Notes: generated from the sequence alone by a model not told the origin. Numbered from the stretch's first letter, positions 12,315 through 24,580 are shown. The stretch: 64,000 nt of DNA from Warburgia ugandensis (GCA_035236585.1 CP141135.1:8900001-8964000); one strand, 5' to 3'. Made by a program: numbers and translations.

Positions 12315-13539
12315 CTACCTTTTTATGACATTGAGGAGTCTCAGTGCCCTAATCTTAGGCTCCTCTTGATGGCTCTCATTGTCAATCAACAATTCATTAA
12401 GAGCCTTCTTCTTTGGGCACTCAAAAGCCCTATGATCACCATCGCATATAAAGCAACCAGAGTGGTAGGAGATGAACTTACCTCTGCCTTTTGGGTCATA
12501 ACTAGTCTTCTTGTTTTCTTCCTTGTGGCTCTTAGATTTGTCTCTCTCGCCTTTGCCTTGGTTCACATTACCTTCTTGTCCTTATTGATGCCCTCTGTCT
12601 TCTTGGTGAACTCTAATTTTTTTGCCATTGCGAGAGTTGTACCCAGGTCTTGCCTGCTCTCCTTTGCAATTCTTGTTTTTCCCAAGGCTGCAAAACTTGT
12701 CCTTCTTTTCCATGTCTAAGATGTTTAAGAGCAAGGTGGCGAATTGGCTAATGTATTCCTGAATGGATCCCATATGCTTTAGTCGCTTCATATTTTTTTT
12801 GGACCAAGTACTCCACATTTTTTTAGAATAATTGGGTCTTGATCTCTTTCTTGAAATCTTTCCATGTGGCTATTGTAAATGGCCTTCATTACATCATTGT
12901 ACCTTTGTCTCCATTATAGCATTACATCGTCAATGAGATACGTGGTGATAGTGTCTATCTTCATGGTCTCCTCTAAAATCTTAGTAGCTTTGAATTATTG
13001 TTCTATTTGCCACTAATTTCTTTTCAAATCTTTAGCATTACAGGTTCCCTTATAGTTGTTAGGTTATGGGATCTTAACTTTAGGAGTAAACTCCATTAGT
13101 CCATGTCCTCCCCTACTAACTATGACCTTTTCTAGTAAAGCCAACTGAATCCTAACATCCTCTAGCTTGGCTACTTCCTCATATAGACTTTTTATCTCGA
13201 CTTCTATAGTCTCAAGGCTATTGAACATACTTTCCACCCTTTTTTGTGATCTTTGCATCAATAGTCTTAATTACTTCAAATGTACTTGCATGTCGTCTTA
13301 TGGACTATGCAAGGCATCTATGTAAACACTAGACTTGTCCAAGCACTTAGAAAGAGTCTGTTCGAAGTTACCAAATTGAGCTTCCAAAGCAGTGAGTTGA
13401 GTGTCCAAGGCCATTTCTTGTGAAAGGACTCTTCTCTCTTTGACTTATGCTGAGCTTTTGTAGGCATGTTGGTCACTCCTGAATCACTTGCCATGATACT
13501 TTTCACGAAATTCCCACAATCTTCACAAACAACTCTCAC
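12315..13539 (-). pseudogene. Gag remnant with CCHC zinc knuckle
   Basis: The N-terminal Gag-like piece (MASDSGVTNMPTK) and a coiled-coil-like region (13064-13261) are followed by IQEYISQFATLLLNILDM. A basic linker then leads to the knuckle CFICDGDHRAFEC, spaced C-X2-C-X3-H-X4-C, one residue shorter than the commonest C-X2-C-X4-H-X4-C form. Three frames are needed to read it. Confidence 0.7.
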
Positions 13540-13548
13540 TCGAACTTA

Positions 13549-13560
13549 GCTATGACACCA
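13549..13560 (-). other. Primer binding site, initiator-Met tRNA type
   Basis: The minus strand reads TGGTGTCATAGC, two mismatches from TGGTATCAGAGC, the complement of the plant initiator-Met tRNA 3' end. It lies two bases from the TGTCAC end (13563) of the LTR-like region, where a PBS is expected for a minus-strand element. Confidence 0.65.
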
Positions 13561-13562
13561 AC

Positions 13563-13901
13563 TGTCACGGGGTTGCAATTTTCTTTGCCTAACCCATGCA
13601 CACTTGGGCAAGAATCCCCTCTATAGGCAATAACAGAATGGGTCATAGTCTTACTAGGTGTGCAATGAAATTGGGCCCCATAGCATGTAGGACTCTTTCC
13701 CAACCACTTGAGATAGGATCCACCTTATCCATATAAGTGGAATCCCAGAAAAAGAAAATGACCTCTAAGAAAGACTCTCTACATTGGAAAGATATAGGAC
13801 TCTCCTTGAGAGAGAGAGAGAGTCCCTTGTATTTAAACTTCTTAGAAGTTATTTTTTGCCAAAAGAATATTAGGGTTGTTTAAAACTTTAGGATTCTTCT
13901 A
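13563..13901 (-). repeat. Probable 5' LTR of the gypsy relic
   Basis: The segment abuts the PBS and begins with TGTCAC on the plus strand (element end ...GTGACA). It contains a short GA run and the word ACTTTAGGATTCTTCTAGA near its presumed far end, which resembles GGAAGATTCTAGAGA at 8941-8955. The outer boundary is uncertain. Confidence 0.4.
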
Positions 13902-16489
13902 GACCTCTATAGGGGCACTTTTATCTAAATATATGTAGGGCCTATCAAAAGAAAAGAAAAGAAAAGAAAACTCTATGTATAGTATTTCACATGTTTAAAT
14001 GACTTTGGGTTAGGGACCATTTTATTTAGATATGTAAGTCCAATCAAAATTGTGAAAAAGCTAATAAGGGACTATTATTGTGTTTGAACTCTTCTTCAGA
14101 GTTACTCATGTATAATACTCTTTCCTAAGAGTGGCTTATAAGTTAAGACTCCTGGAGTGTCTTATCATTTTAAAATTCTCAAAACTAAGGTTTCTTAGAA
14201 GGTTAGGACTATGGGTAGCCTTCAATGGGGTGCCCCATCTAATCTCCTATCCTTCTAGGACCTCAGAAAAATGAAAAAAGAAGTAAATATTTGAGGCCCA
14301 TTTAAGAGTTTCATCATCTTAAATTTTCTAAAACTCAGGTTTTTTACAAGATTTGTATTTAAAACATGCTAAACTCTCTTAGATAGACTTATGAATAAAT
14401 ATGTAGGAACCATAACAATCCTAAATCATACAAAAGATTCCTACAAAAGTCTTATCTTTCTTTTAAATAAATACAAGTGGATAAAAAAGGGCCCACCTAG
14501 AGTCTTAACCCCCACAAGAATCCTAAATCACTCTAGAGTCCAAATTTGGAAAGGTTTCTCTCTCAAATATCTATGTTTTCTTTTCTCTCTCCACCCCTCT
14601 ACTCTATGTTTCTAAACCTATGCCTTAGTTTTCCACTCCAATCTCTCAACATCTCCTAACTCCCTATCCACTAAGACTCTTAGGAAGCCTATAAATACTC
14701 CCCTTCCTAGCCAAATCAAGAGATACCAAAGGACACATGCAAGTAAAATACAAAGGAAAGATATGCTACAGAAAAAGAGAAATTTCTAAAGAAGGTTTTT
14801 ATAGAGATTTTTAAAGAGTCCCAAGGAGTTTGTTTAAGAAAAAAGTAAATGTGATTCTAGTTCTTTATTTTCAATCTTTTTTTTGTTGTTTTAAGTCTCT
14901 TTGTCTCAAGAGTAGATCTTGTAATGCCAAGAAAGATGGACTTATTCTTTCTTAGCATACTCTTTATTCGTTGAGTAGCCCTTGCCATGCTCTTTGTCCT
15001 ACGACCAAGATTTGATAAACTTTTCTTTTTTGTGGGTAGAGCTTGTCATGTCCCAAAAAGCTTGGCCCAAAAATATACAAGAGTGAACCCTATTGAAGAA
15101 TAACACTAGGTGCCCCTCTTGTTTTATAGGAGAGTCCTTTGTGGCCATGATTCTAAGTCCTAGCTAGCTTAGAACTAGAATTGGACAAAATTTCAAAAAG
15201 TCCCACCAGCTTAAAACTTCTATCGAGTCATTTAATTTTAGGAATCCTAAAAAAACTTGGACACTTAGGCTCCTAAAACCACAAGTCATAATTGAATTAG
15301 AAGTCATAAAGTATTTTTCTAGATAAAAAAAGATAGAGTCCCAACCAAACTTCAATTGCAATTCCCACCTTAAATTGGTGGCACCTTGTTTAGTGTCTTA
15401 AAGGTCGAGAAATCCAAAATTAATTAGAGTCCTAAAACTCTAGGATTTCAAAGCAAATTCAAAGTCCAAAGACTCTTAAGAATCTTCCTCTTTTTTTACT
15501 CCTAATTTGTCTGAGAGTCCTACAATCTCATGACTTACAAATTAAAAGTTTAAAGGTATAAGAGTTTTAGCATCACAAAACTCCTAAATTTAATTCTTTA
15601 TGAGCCCCAATTGACAAACAAAACTAGGCACCCAATTTTCTATGCCTTTTCTAATTGTTTCTATGTCCCAAATCCAAAGAGTCCTATAGTCCTAGATCAA
15701 CCCAAAGCCCAACAGTTTGAGGGCTTCTAAATATGTTGGGAGTCTTATTGTTTTAAGACTCCTAAACTTATCTAGAGTCCTAAAATCACTAGTTTTCTAT
15801 ATCAAATCCAATATTCCTAAATTACTAGACTTTTAACTTTGCAAAACTCCTAATTAGTGGGCCCCTGTTATCATATATAACTATTACACGTTTCTTCTCC
15901 TTTCCTAAATTTACTGAAAGTTCAACAATTTAAATACTCCTAAATAATTCTAAAGACTTAAAGCCTAAAGACTCCCAGGCTTATCTAGAGTCCTAAAGCC
16001 TAAAAACTCTAAAAGTTGGTTCAAGTCATACAACCAAAAGATTCTCAATTTTATCCAAAATCTAACAACTTAAAAAGACTTTTGAATGCTCTAACCACTG
16101 GGCTCCAATTGACATACAAAACTGGGCGATCAGTTTCTTTTTTCAGTCAATGTCTGAGTCCATTAAGACTCCTAATTCTACACAAATGCAACAGCTTCAG
16201 ACTTCAGATCTAAGTGTCCTAAAGCTTAAAGACTCATAAACCTACCTAGAGTCCTACAACTATTAGACTTTTAAACAAGTTAGAGTCCTAAAGGTTATAG
16301 GCTTTTAAGCCTAGTAAGACTCCTACAACTATCAAACTTCTTAATTAATCAAAGTCTTATAGCTCAAGAGTTTAGCAAAAGTCATATAGCTAAAGACTCC
16401 TTACACCAACCAAACTCCCACAGTTTGAGAGCCCATGTCCAAGCAAAGGACTCTTGAACTAAGACTTTTGAGTCAACAATAATTCTTGG
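13902..16489. repeat. GAGTCCTAAA/GACTCCTAAA-rich degenerate repeat field
   Basis: Over about 2.6 kb the words AGAGTCCTAAA, AAGACTCCTA, AGTCCTATAG and close variants recur dozens of times at irregular spacing. GACTC and GAGTC forms are often neighbours, so both strands carry them. There is no coding frame of note. A TATA-like CCTATAAATACTCC is at 14689-14702 on the plus strand. It looks like an old, diverged tandem array or a repeat-rich retroelement part, and I recognise no family. Confidence 0.6.
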
Positions 16490-16761
16490 GACACTAGAAT
16501 CCCTGGTCGGCTAAAAGTCCTATAGCCTAAGAGTCCTAGAATGATGGAAATTCTTGTGACATTAGAGTTTTCAGTTGAATGAAAGTCCTATAGCCGAAGA
16601 ATCCTATGATGATGGGATTTGTAGCGACACTAGAACTTTTTGATGAGGAAAAGTCCTAAAATCTAAGAATCCTTAAATAACTTAAATTCTAAAGGCATTA
16701 GAGACCTTGGATGATTAAAATTTTGAGATTTAGAAGTCCTTAAAGACTAAAATGCCCTCCA
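16422..16761. repeat. Tandem array with exact 68-bp period
   Basis: Four consecutive units begin at 16490, 16558, 16626 and 16694, each exactly 68 bp after the last. Each starts with a GACACTAGA/GACATTAGA-type word and has AAAGTCCTATAGCC-like sequence about 26 bp in and an AAGAATCCT-like word after that. A fifth, weaker unit precedes them at about 16422. Units differ from each other by substitutions, not length. Confidence 0.85.
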
Positions 16762-17640
16762 TACTTAACCTATCTTAATGAGTTTTGTTTAAATGGCTAC
16801 TTGCATACCAGTTTTAAAAGTTTGGGTGTGAGTCACATATGATGTAGACTTTGGGGCCTACTTATAGACCAAAATTGAAGTTTGGAAGCTAATTGCGAAG
16901 TGAAGTTTGGGGGCTAATTGTGAAGCGATAAAGATTGTTTGAGTGAAATGGGTGATTTTAATGGGTCTCTTTTTACAGCCATCTAATTAGATAATTATTG
17001 AGAAATGCAATTGGGATTCATTTTTCAAATTACACCTAGCTAGCTCCACTTTTGGATGATCTGACCAATTCATCTTGTTTGGAGTATCAAAATTTATGAT
17101 TGTTAAATACTTTTAATTATGCTAGTTTGACTTTTTTGGTCTTTCTTGAGCAACTTAGAAAAATCGGTAGCTAGAAACATCGAATGGGCGCCAATGTTTG
17201 AAGATAGTCAAAATAACTAAGATCAAACTAGATGATTAGGTTAAATCATCTAAAGGTGGGGTTCCATGTAGCTTTGAGTATGGGTTGGAGTGTACACTGT
17301 TAAGTATGGGAGGAGTCCACAACCCCTATTCGGATCTACTCACTAATTTTTTAAATGATCCAACATGTTCTTCAAATTAGCAACCCTCAAAATAAGAAGA
17401 TAATAAAAAATCTGGTGCAGCGGATACTTCTCTAGTAGGTCCTTCAAGTGAAATATGGATGGTATTAAGAAAAAACCCAATCCATTTATCTTTAAAAAGG
17501 AAGAACGCATGAGAGACTAAAGATGCATACATGGCATCATATTTATTAATTGAGTCATCTTAGAGACTGCGAATCCAATGGACAGATAGTACCACTCGAA
17601 AGATCTAAGAGTGGGGCCACGGATGGTGTGGACACTTTTT
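16762..17640. other. Intergenic DNA
   Basis: A short local duplication is visible near 16870-16930 (AAGTTTG..AGCTAATTG repeated). No gene, RNA or transposon domain is recognised. Confidence 0.4.
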
Positions 17641-17843
17641 GAGCATGATTCCTACAAGGACTCTTTTGAAAAGTTCTCCTTCAGTACATGTTTTAGACAT
17701 TTCATAATCTCTGTGTTTATTTTGTCTCCCCAGACCTTCTCAACCTCAGCCATTAACCCAGTTGCGCTCCCTTCACCCAAATGATAACCAATTCTCTTCC
17801 TCCTCCACCTCTCTCTCTTTGAGGGAATACTTCCAATTTTTCC

Positions 17844-17997
17844 ATGGCATTTTCTCAATGTTTACTACCCATGCCTATGTATTATCCAAAACCCACTCCA
17901 GATCTCCATCGTTTCTCCTTCAGCTTTTCTTGTTCAACTCAAATCAAAGTCTCTAAACCCTCATTCTTCTCCCCCTTCTCAAAAACTAGTCATAGAG
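17844..17997 (+). CDS. Possible first exon encoding a plastid transit peptide
   Basis: ATG in TCCATGG context opens 51 codons that end at a phase-1 GT donor (CATAGAG|GTATTC). The peptide starts MAFSQCLLPMPMYYPKP and is rich in Ser, Phe, Pro and Lys with a single acidic residue, as chloroplast transit peptides are. It may be the first exon of the USP-like pseudogene whose later exons lie at 21671-22243. I found no intermediate exons in the 3.7 kb between, so the link is inference. Confidence 0.4.
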
Positions 17998-17999
17998 GT

Positions 18000-20900
18000 A
18001 TTCTTTTCTTCTATAAATTGATGTATGGTTTCATTCTTTTATTGTATTTACCTACTTGATTTTAGTTAGTGTGCTGCCTCTGCTTTTCCAAATACTATTC
18101 TAATCACAGGTATGGTTGCAATTTGCCTTTACTATAATATTCTCACCAGTTACCTTCAGGTTTAAGTATAATTGTTATTTCTTAAAGCTTGATAATGTTG
18201 GCAGTTTCTTGGAGTCGAGTCCTTCAAATCTAAGCCCAAATGAGTTCCACTTCTAAAGGAGTCAATTAGCCATTTTCTTCTTTTGGTTAAGTGGTGTTAA
18301 TGGAGTTCTTAGCTTAAATCACAATATAAAGAGACCCCTCTTCTTCCATAGGGCTCTTAGTGATAGACATAGTTTCCAAGTTCGGATTTAGGATTAACCA
18401 GGTAAAATATTAGGAAAATTATAAACATTTGTGAAAAGTTCAGGAAAGATTGGGAGAAGAATCATTATTTTTGTTGTTTGTTTAATTTCTTTGATTTGGA
18501 CTTATAACTGGATCTACAAATAATATTTGAGCATTTGACAAATTATTTATGAAATTTGAGTTTAATTTGAAGAGTTCATGTTAATTTATATACTTTTTCA
18601 TTGAATTAGAGACATGTAAGAACTTTTGAACTATAGGGGATTATAGTGGGGCATAAAATGGCACACGCACACACACTTGAATTATCAGGGATTATAGTGG
18701 GGCATAAAATGTCACACACACACACACACACACGTAAGACTTGTGTGACTGCAGTGGTAGAACGCAAATCAAATTCATTTGAAGCACCTAATATTACTTT
18801 TATGTACCATTGATGGGTGAATGATTTTTCTGTGAAGCATTCTCAGCAAGGGCAGAGTTGCAAGAATCTTTAGGTGGTTTAGTAGCGAATACTTTTACAG
18901 AGTTCAAACATGTACTTCTTCCAATCACTGATCGAAACCCTTATCTTTCAAAGGGCACTAGCCATGTTTGCTTTTTATCTTATGGCAACTCCTACTAGTA
19001 GTTCTTACATAATCCTGTATTATGGTTTGATCAAACATATAAAAGATTCTTCCTTATGGAGCTTCTATACTTGAGCACTGAAGAAGTTCAATGTTTGTAA
19101 CCTTATGTATGATATTTGCATATTGTGTTTGATCAGATGAAACAGCCAAAGTGTTTGAGTGTAGTTCCATATCACTTGGGAGGGTTGTGTATTTTCTCAT
19201 GGCCTATAAAATATTAAGTAGTTTCTGAATTTGGTATTCCCAGTTCACATCCTTTATAAGATTGAAGCTATGATTTTAAGATTGGTGTACATTGTATCAC
19301 TAGGATAATGAGAGTTTGAGGTCTCAAATAACTTTTGAGTTAGTGCCTTGAAAATGCTTCTTTGTTTGAAAGGTATAAGACGTACCAATTCATGGATAAT
19401 GATAGCCACTTACATATGAACAAAATAATAAATAAAAAGGAATGATGTCTCTTCATGTCATTGTTTTAAAAGTTCATTGGTCAATTATCGACAAACTGAG
19501 TTCACTTGGTTTTGCCTTGTCAAAGTCCTAGTCCTTATCTGCATTTTGCTTGAGGGAATCAATCAAATCCTTCTTTACCTTGCCTCAAATATTGAAAATT
19601 GATTACATCAATGACAGAGTTCTTCAAAGTCATTCTCTTTACCTTGGGCAAGTTTCTTATTTGAGTCCAAGCTTTTAAACATTTTGCAATCTCATTGGTC
19701 ATTTTGTGAACATTGAACAAGAGGGATATCCTCCAATACTCTTCAGATTTGATAAATGAATGCATTAATTTTCATCCTCTGGTTGTATTAAATACGTAAA
19801 CTTCCAATATCCTTTCCTAGAGTATAAACTAAGAGCTACTTTAAAAATCACATACTTGAGTAACACCTTTGGACATATTCTAGAATTATATGGTATGAAA
19901 GACTATTAGGCATAATACTCTGCCATGTAAGGCCTCAATGGAAGCTTGTGGTAATAGGGTGGGGAGGACACACTGAACCTCTCTCTTGAGCTGAATTATT
20001 ACAAACCCCATTAAAAAAGGGAACTATTCGATCACCAGCATAAAAGGGCATAAAAGGATCTTGTTGAAAGAGACCAAGTTTCCAAGCCACTCTTTTTTAG
20101 AATCTGGAAAAGAGTAAGAACCTTCTACAATATGGTATACTGAGGTAGGAACATGAGTCTACCTCAACAAATATAGTATTTTTGCCAAGATAATCCTTCA
20201 AACTTCCTTTTAGCTAAGGTAGGACCAAATGTAGGAATCTTAAAACAATCAGTATCTTCCCCAAAACAAATCCTACTCACAATACTACCTCATACATATT
20301 GCTATTCCAAAACTACACATCACCATTAATTATGCTGCAAGTCACTGTACCATTATCCCTCCTAACCTATTTGGTTCCTATTTCCCCTCTATTAAGTGCC
20401 TCAGACTTTGTTGGTTTAGCCAAAATACTCTTAGGTTTGACCAACCATGCCTTTCAACCTAAGCATTTGAATCCCCTAAGATCCACCTTTTGGCTAGAAA
20501 CCTTATACCACCTAATGAGAGACAATGACTCTTCCAAGAGGGCACCTGCTCCTCATTTCCTATCTTAGTAGGGTGATGAAATGTCCTCATGGCTTAACTG
20601 ATTTATGGAGGACATCTATAATAGATCAACAGGAGTCTTTTTGTTGCATCTAGTATGATCCTACCCATCAAAGCAGCCCTCTGGAATACCCCATGCATAA
20701 TCACACTCATGCTAAGATCAGTGTATTAGTAAGCTGCCTCTAAGAGCTCAAGAATAAACCCTAAAATTTATTGTTTAGTTTGACATGCATCACAAAACAT
20801 GATATATTAGTACCAAGCGAAAGATCTGGAACTAGAGGAAGGCCTATAGTTATCACTTTAAAGAGCTAGGAGCTCCCTCAGTTCCCAGGTCAACATAACT

Positions 20901-21670
20901 AGAATATTTGAAATGATAACAATAGTGGTCGTAAGAGTTGGTCTTTAGATGGAATTATTCCACCTGTAGGATTACCATTGGTAGTGACACAAAACTGGGT
21001 GAGTCATGGTCTAAAGTGTCCAACATATCCAGCAATCACAAATTGATCCTTCCAAGAAATCCCAATCCCAATTGATGTGTGCATGAGAGTATGTTCTCAT
21101 GTCATTCTTACAAGATATCCCTTTCAAGCTAACTTGTCTCGAGATTTACACACTACAAGTAAGATATCTAAATCTGGACTACTCTGTTACTCTCAAATAA
21201 AAGCACAAAACAACTCATCACTTACAAATGCAATGTGAGGATATTGATACAATGCTTTTTAAGTACTTCTGACGAGAACAATCATCTTGAATTCCATCAT
21301 TTTAGTGGTTCCGACTTCTTAGACTAGCATCCTGTTGAATTCAATCCTTTCCCTGTTTTCTTTTCTGGTAGGCAAATTCCATTAGGTCCATGCAACTTAC
21401 TTCTTCATTATAAGAGGCAGAATGCTGTGAAACATGATTAGCCAACTAGTAGTTTCTGGAACATCACCATGTAAATGGGATTATACATGCATGTAATTAT
21501 ACAGTCCAATCTTGGGCATCTAGTACACTAAGCATGCACGAACAAGCAATGTCTATTTGAGTAATGGAATGTCATTTAGTACTGATCGTAGATTTATTGT
21601 TGAATGGTGAAGGTTGTTCTTATGCATGATTTCTTCATATATTAATGTTGAAATTTTTTATTCTTTCCAG
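18000..21670. other. Gene-poor DNA between two USP-like exon groups
   Basis: The core nucleotide-binding exons expected for a universal stress protein are not visible. The stretch 19550-21100 has weak minus-strand coding traces (for example 20299-20568 read on either strand) that I could not assign to a family. A transposon insertion that split the gene is plausible but not shown. Confidence 0.35.
18626..18734. repeat. Two-unit tandem duplication with (CA)n
   Basis: The words GGGATTATAGTGGGGCATAA and AAATGGCACAC occur twice about 50 bp apart, each followed by a CA repeat (the second run about 21 bp). This is a short tandem duplication anchored on a microsatellite. Confidence 0.85.
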
Positions 21671-22243
21671 TCACTAAGCCTGGAACGAGACTCGGTTGTC
21701 AACTGGCTATTATTTTCTGTTGGCAAGCTGCAACAACTTCTACTGCTATGGCAAAGAAGTATGGAGCAAAAATCACAGTTGTTGGTAATGCATATTATAC
21801 GTTAATGGCTATTTTCTTTGATCCAGTCTTAGAAAAATATGCTATAGAGAGATCGGGTATGTTGGGCAGACTTGTAGGATTTCAAGGGATAGAACTTGAT
21901 GTTCCTTGCAGTGATTGATGAAAAACCAAAAGAATCAATAGCACAGTACAATGACCAACTGTCAAGCATCCGATGGCATCTTCAAGAAGGTTGGTTTGCA
22001 CATACTAAAGACACTACTTATGGATATTCAATTGATTGTTCTTGGATCTTGTTTGTGTTGATCTTCATTTTTGGCCAGGTGGGTTTCAAGAATTCGTGCT
22101 GATGGAGCAGCTCGGGGATGAAAAGTAGCCAACCGCCATTATTGGTGAGGTTGCTGATGACTTGGATTTGGATTTGGTGGCATGTAGATGGGAATCTATT
22201 GGCAAAGTTCATCCCATGTCCTGTTTTACTTTTGCCACTCTAG
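21671..22243 (+). pseudogene. Universal stress protein-like (adenine nucleotide alpha-hydrolase-like) pseudogene, C-terminal exons
   Basis: Three consecutive segments splice cleanly. 21671-21784 reads QAATTSTAMAKKYGAKITVV. 21913-21990 reads VIDEKPKESIAQYNDQLSS followed by IRWHLQEG. 22080-22243 reads GFQEFVLMEQLGDEK, a TAG stop, then PTAIIGEVADDLDLDLV. After that, a deletion shifts the frame. In the other frame the end is still readable as HVDGNLLAKFIPCPVLLLPL with a stop at 22241-22243. The KYGAKITVVxID strand and the terminal IPCPVLLLPL strand are typical of the USP fold, in a form seen in plastid-targeted plant members. The in-frame stop and the frameshift, together with the missing nucleotide-binding middle, make this a pseudogene. 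The family call is moderate and the inactivation is directly visible. Confidence 0.6.
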
Positions 22244-22679
22244 TTTATCACCCTCTTAAGCTCAACATTCCCCCCAATAACCAAACTTTTTTGTCTGCTA
22301 AAATTCCTCTTCTTTTGAAGCTTCAAGTTTTTAGTTCTCTGAGCCTTCACGGGTTTAATGGGAAGCTTTATTTGTCTGGAGAACTATGTTTTGTTACCCA
22401 TGCTGATATAGCTTCATCAGTCTCTAGCTCTTGTTGGCTATATCGATAGGTAATGAAAATCAGTAAGCAGGGGTGTTGCTGATGGAGTCTGCAATGTCTA
22501 TTTTTTACCAAATTGTGTTTCTAAATGTCGTATTCTATGTAGTGGTGCAACCAAGATTTAAAAATATTTTATCTTGAAAAAACCATTTTTTATGCTCTAT
22601 CCATAGCTCTTATACTCAGATCTCTGCCTATCTTTGGGATCAATTTGGTCTTGCTAATATTTATATTTGGTTTCTAGAT

Positions 22680-23190
22680 ATTTGATGGATGAATGATTTT
22701 AGAATCCTAAAAAGCATGTTGTTGGGAATTGAATTTAGACCAGTTTCTGTTGCTGCTTGTGATAAAATGTACACTTCTTCAAATGCTAGAATTGTCCAAT
22801 CTCTGAGTTATTTGAACTACTAATTATCCAAGGCCAGAGCAATAAGATGAATGGTCGAATTATCCATTCATTTTATTACATTAATGAATGAATCTAAATT
22901 TGTCTCTTAAATTTTCATCCTGATCGTGGGGCTGGTATCTTGAGGAATGCTAGGCCAAAGGACCTCATCTAGAAGCTCCTCACATTTGGCTGATTGGATA
23001 ATTGTATAATCCTAAAAGCATGTTTTTGGGAATTGAATTTAAACCATCGTAATCACATGAAGTTTCTGAATCTCGTTTCTTGTGATAAAATGAACACTGT
23101 TTCAACAGCCAAAATGATCAAATCTGAGAGTTGTTTGAACTATTGATATACACTTATCGGGCAATAAGATGAACAAGTTGGATCATCCAA
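22680..23190. repeat. Diverged tandem duplication, period about 304 bp
   Basis: The word GGGAATTGAATTTAGACC (22724) recurs as GGGAATTGAATTTAAACC (23028). Flanking words also recur in the same order (AATCCTAAAAGCATGTT, TTGTGATAAAATG, CAATAAGATGAA). The unit is about 200 bp. Confidence 0.8.
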
Positions 23191-24558
23191 TAGTAAGCCC
23201 TCTTCATGCCAAATTTTAGGCAATTCTAGATAAAGTCCTTTCAGGGCCTTTGTCCTAGCATTCCTATACTACTTGGGCTACCCAAATGACCTATTAGTGA
23301 CCATTAGATGGACATATCACATGTATGAGATGTGATAAATCTTTTTAAACATATAAGAAAGCACAATGACTAAATTGAATTGAAAACTAAGGATAACATC
23401 ATCATAAAATGCTTAAAGGAATGAAGTTTTGGTATTATTTTTGCATAAAAGGAAATGAATAACGCATAGGAGAAGAGAAAATCAAAGGAAAATGAGAGTT
23501 GGCAGTTTTGATAGATTCTTCCTAATAAGGGGGCAGCTATATTTACAAAAAAAAGCCCTTAAATTTATATCTACCCAACCTTGGCCCACCTTAAGTATTT
23601 TTTAAGTTCTAATTATTTTTATTCTACCGTGCCTCATTAGTTGGGTAGATAAACCTGTAAGGGATTTGCCTATCTCTTGCAACTACATGTCAATATCTTT
23701 ATAAGCTCTATCTCTTTATATTTTGTAGCTACTTTTCCTAAAATTCCTTTGAAAATAATAATTATCATATAGGCAATTAAGAGATACAAATACTTTTTTC
23801 TAAAACTTCTCTCTTTATTTGGTTCCTCGTTGGTAAACAACCTCATCTTAATGATCTCAGCTGTCTATCACTTCCTCATTGGCAATCCAGCATCATTTAA
23901 TGGTCCAAGTCTTCCATCTCTTATGCTTGGAAAAGGGGTTAGAGTTTCTCTCTTTGTAGGCCCCTAAAATCTATCTATCTAATATTTCTTATTAATCTTT
24001 TTCTAATTTTAATAATCCTCATATTATAATGTTATACTAGATATTATGTAGGAATTATAAAATATTTTATTTTTATCCTATGTCGTTAGTTGAATGAATG
24101 GGTACCAAAAAATTTGCTTTATATATCTTCTCTTTTTTAGTCACATGGCATTTATATCACAATTTCTTAGATTTCTAATTCTACTAGAATACCTCCACTA
24201 ATGGCAATCCTTAAAAAAATATTTTTTTCTAATCTTTGCTATGTATTTATCTTCTTCTAATTCTAATTACCCTCATATTATAATCTTATACTATTACTTT
24301 TTTTCAATGTTTTCTCTAAACTTTTCAATTTATTGTTGTATATGTTTACTAAAGAATAGGACTTGTTAAGAAACTCTATCTTATTTTAAATTTATCTTTC
24401 TTTTCTATTAGTCCTCACTTAAATTTAGTTTGGTTTAAAGAACAAATGGTATCCCGTGTCATTGTGTTTCCTTCTCCTCTCTATTTTTTGAGTTGAGCAA
24501 GCAAGTTGTGACTTTCTAGTTTGCAAGGCTCTCTATATCTTGTGCGTGCCAAGAAAAT

Positions 24559-24580
24559 TAATATATATATATATATATAT
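24559..24580. repeat. (TA)n microsatellite
   Basis: This is an uninterrupted TA run of about 22 bp. Confidence 0.9.

Larger units (their letters stand above)
8635..13901 (-). mobile_element. Degenerate Ty3/gypsy chromovirus retrotransposon
   Basis: Read right to left, the order is 5' LTR-like DNA, PBS, gag, CCHC knuckle, protease, reverse transcriptase, integrase, chromodomain, 3' LTR-like DNA. That order and the chromodomain define a Ty3/gypsy chromovirus. All coding parts carry stops and frameshifts, and several catalytic residues are lost, so the copy is dead. LTR evidence is partial. TGTCATGGGTTGCAATT at 8635 matches TGTCACGGGGTTGCAATT at 13563, and 8978-9080 resembles 13600-13690 (shared words such as AATGGGTCA and AATTGGGCC). 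The LTRs are too diverged or rearranged to fix both ends. Confidence 0.8.

Noticed and set aside
12366-12719. 117-codon plus-strand frame
   Set aside because: It is the antisense shadow of the gag/zinc-knuckle remnant on the minus strand.
20299-20568. 89-codon frame suspected to belong to a retroelement or zinc protein
   Set aside because: I could not match it to a family on either strand.
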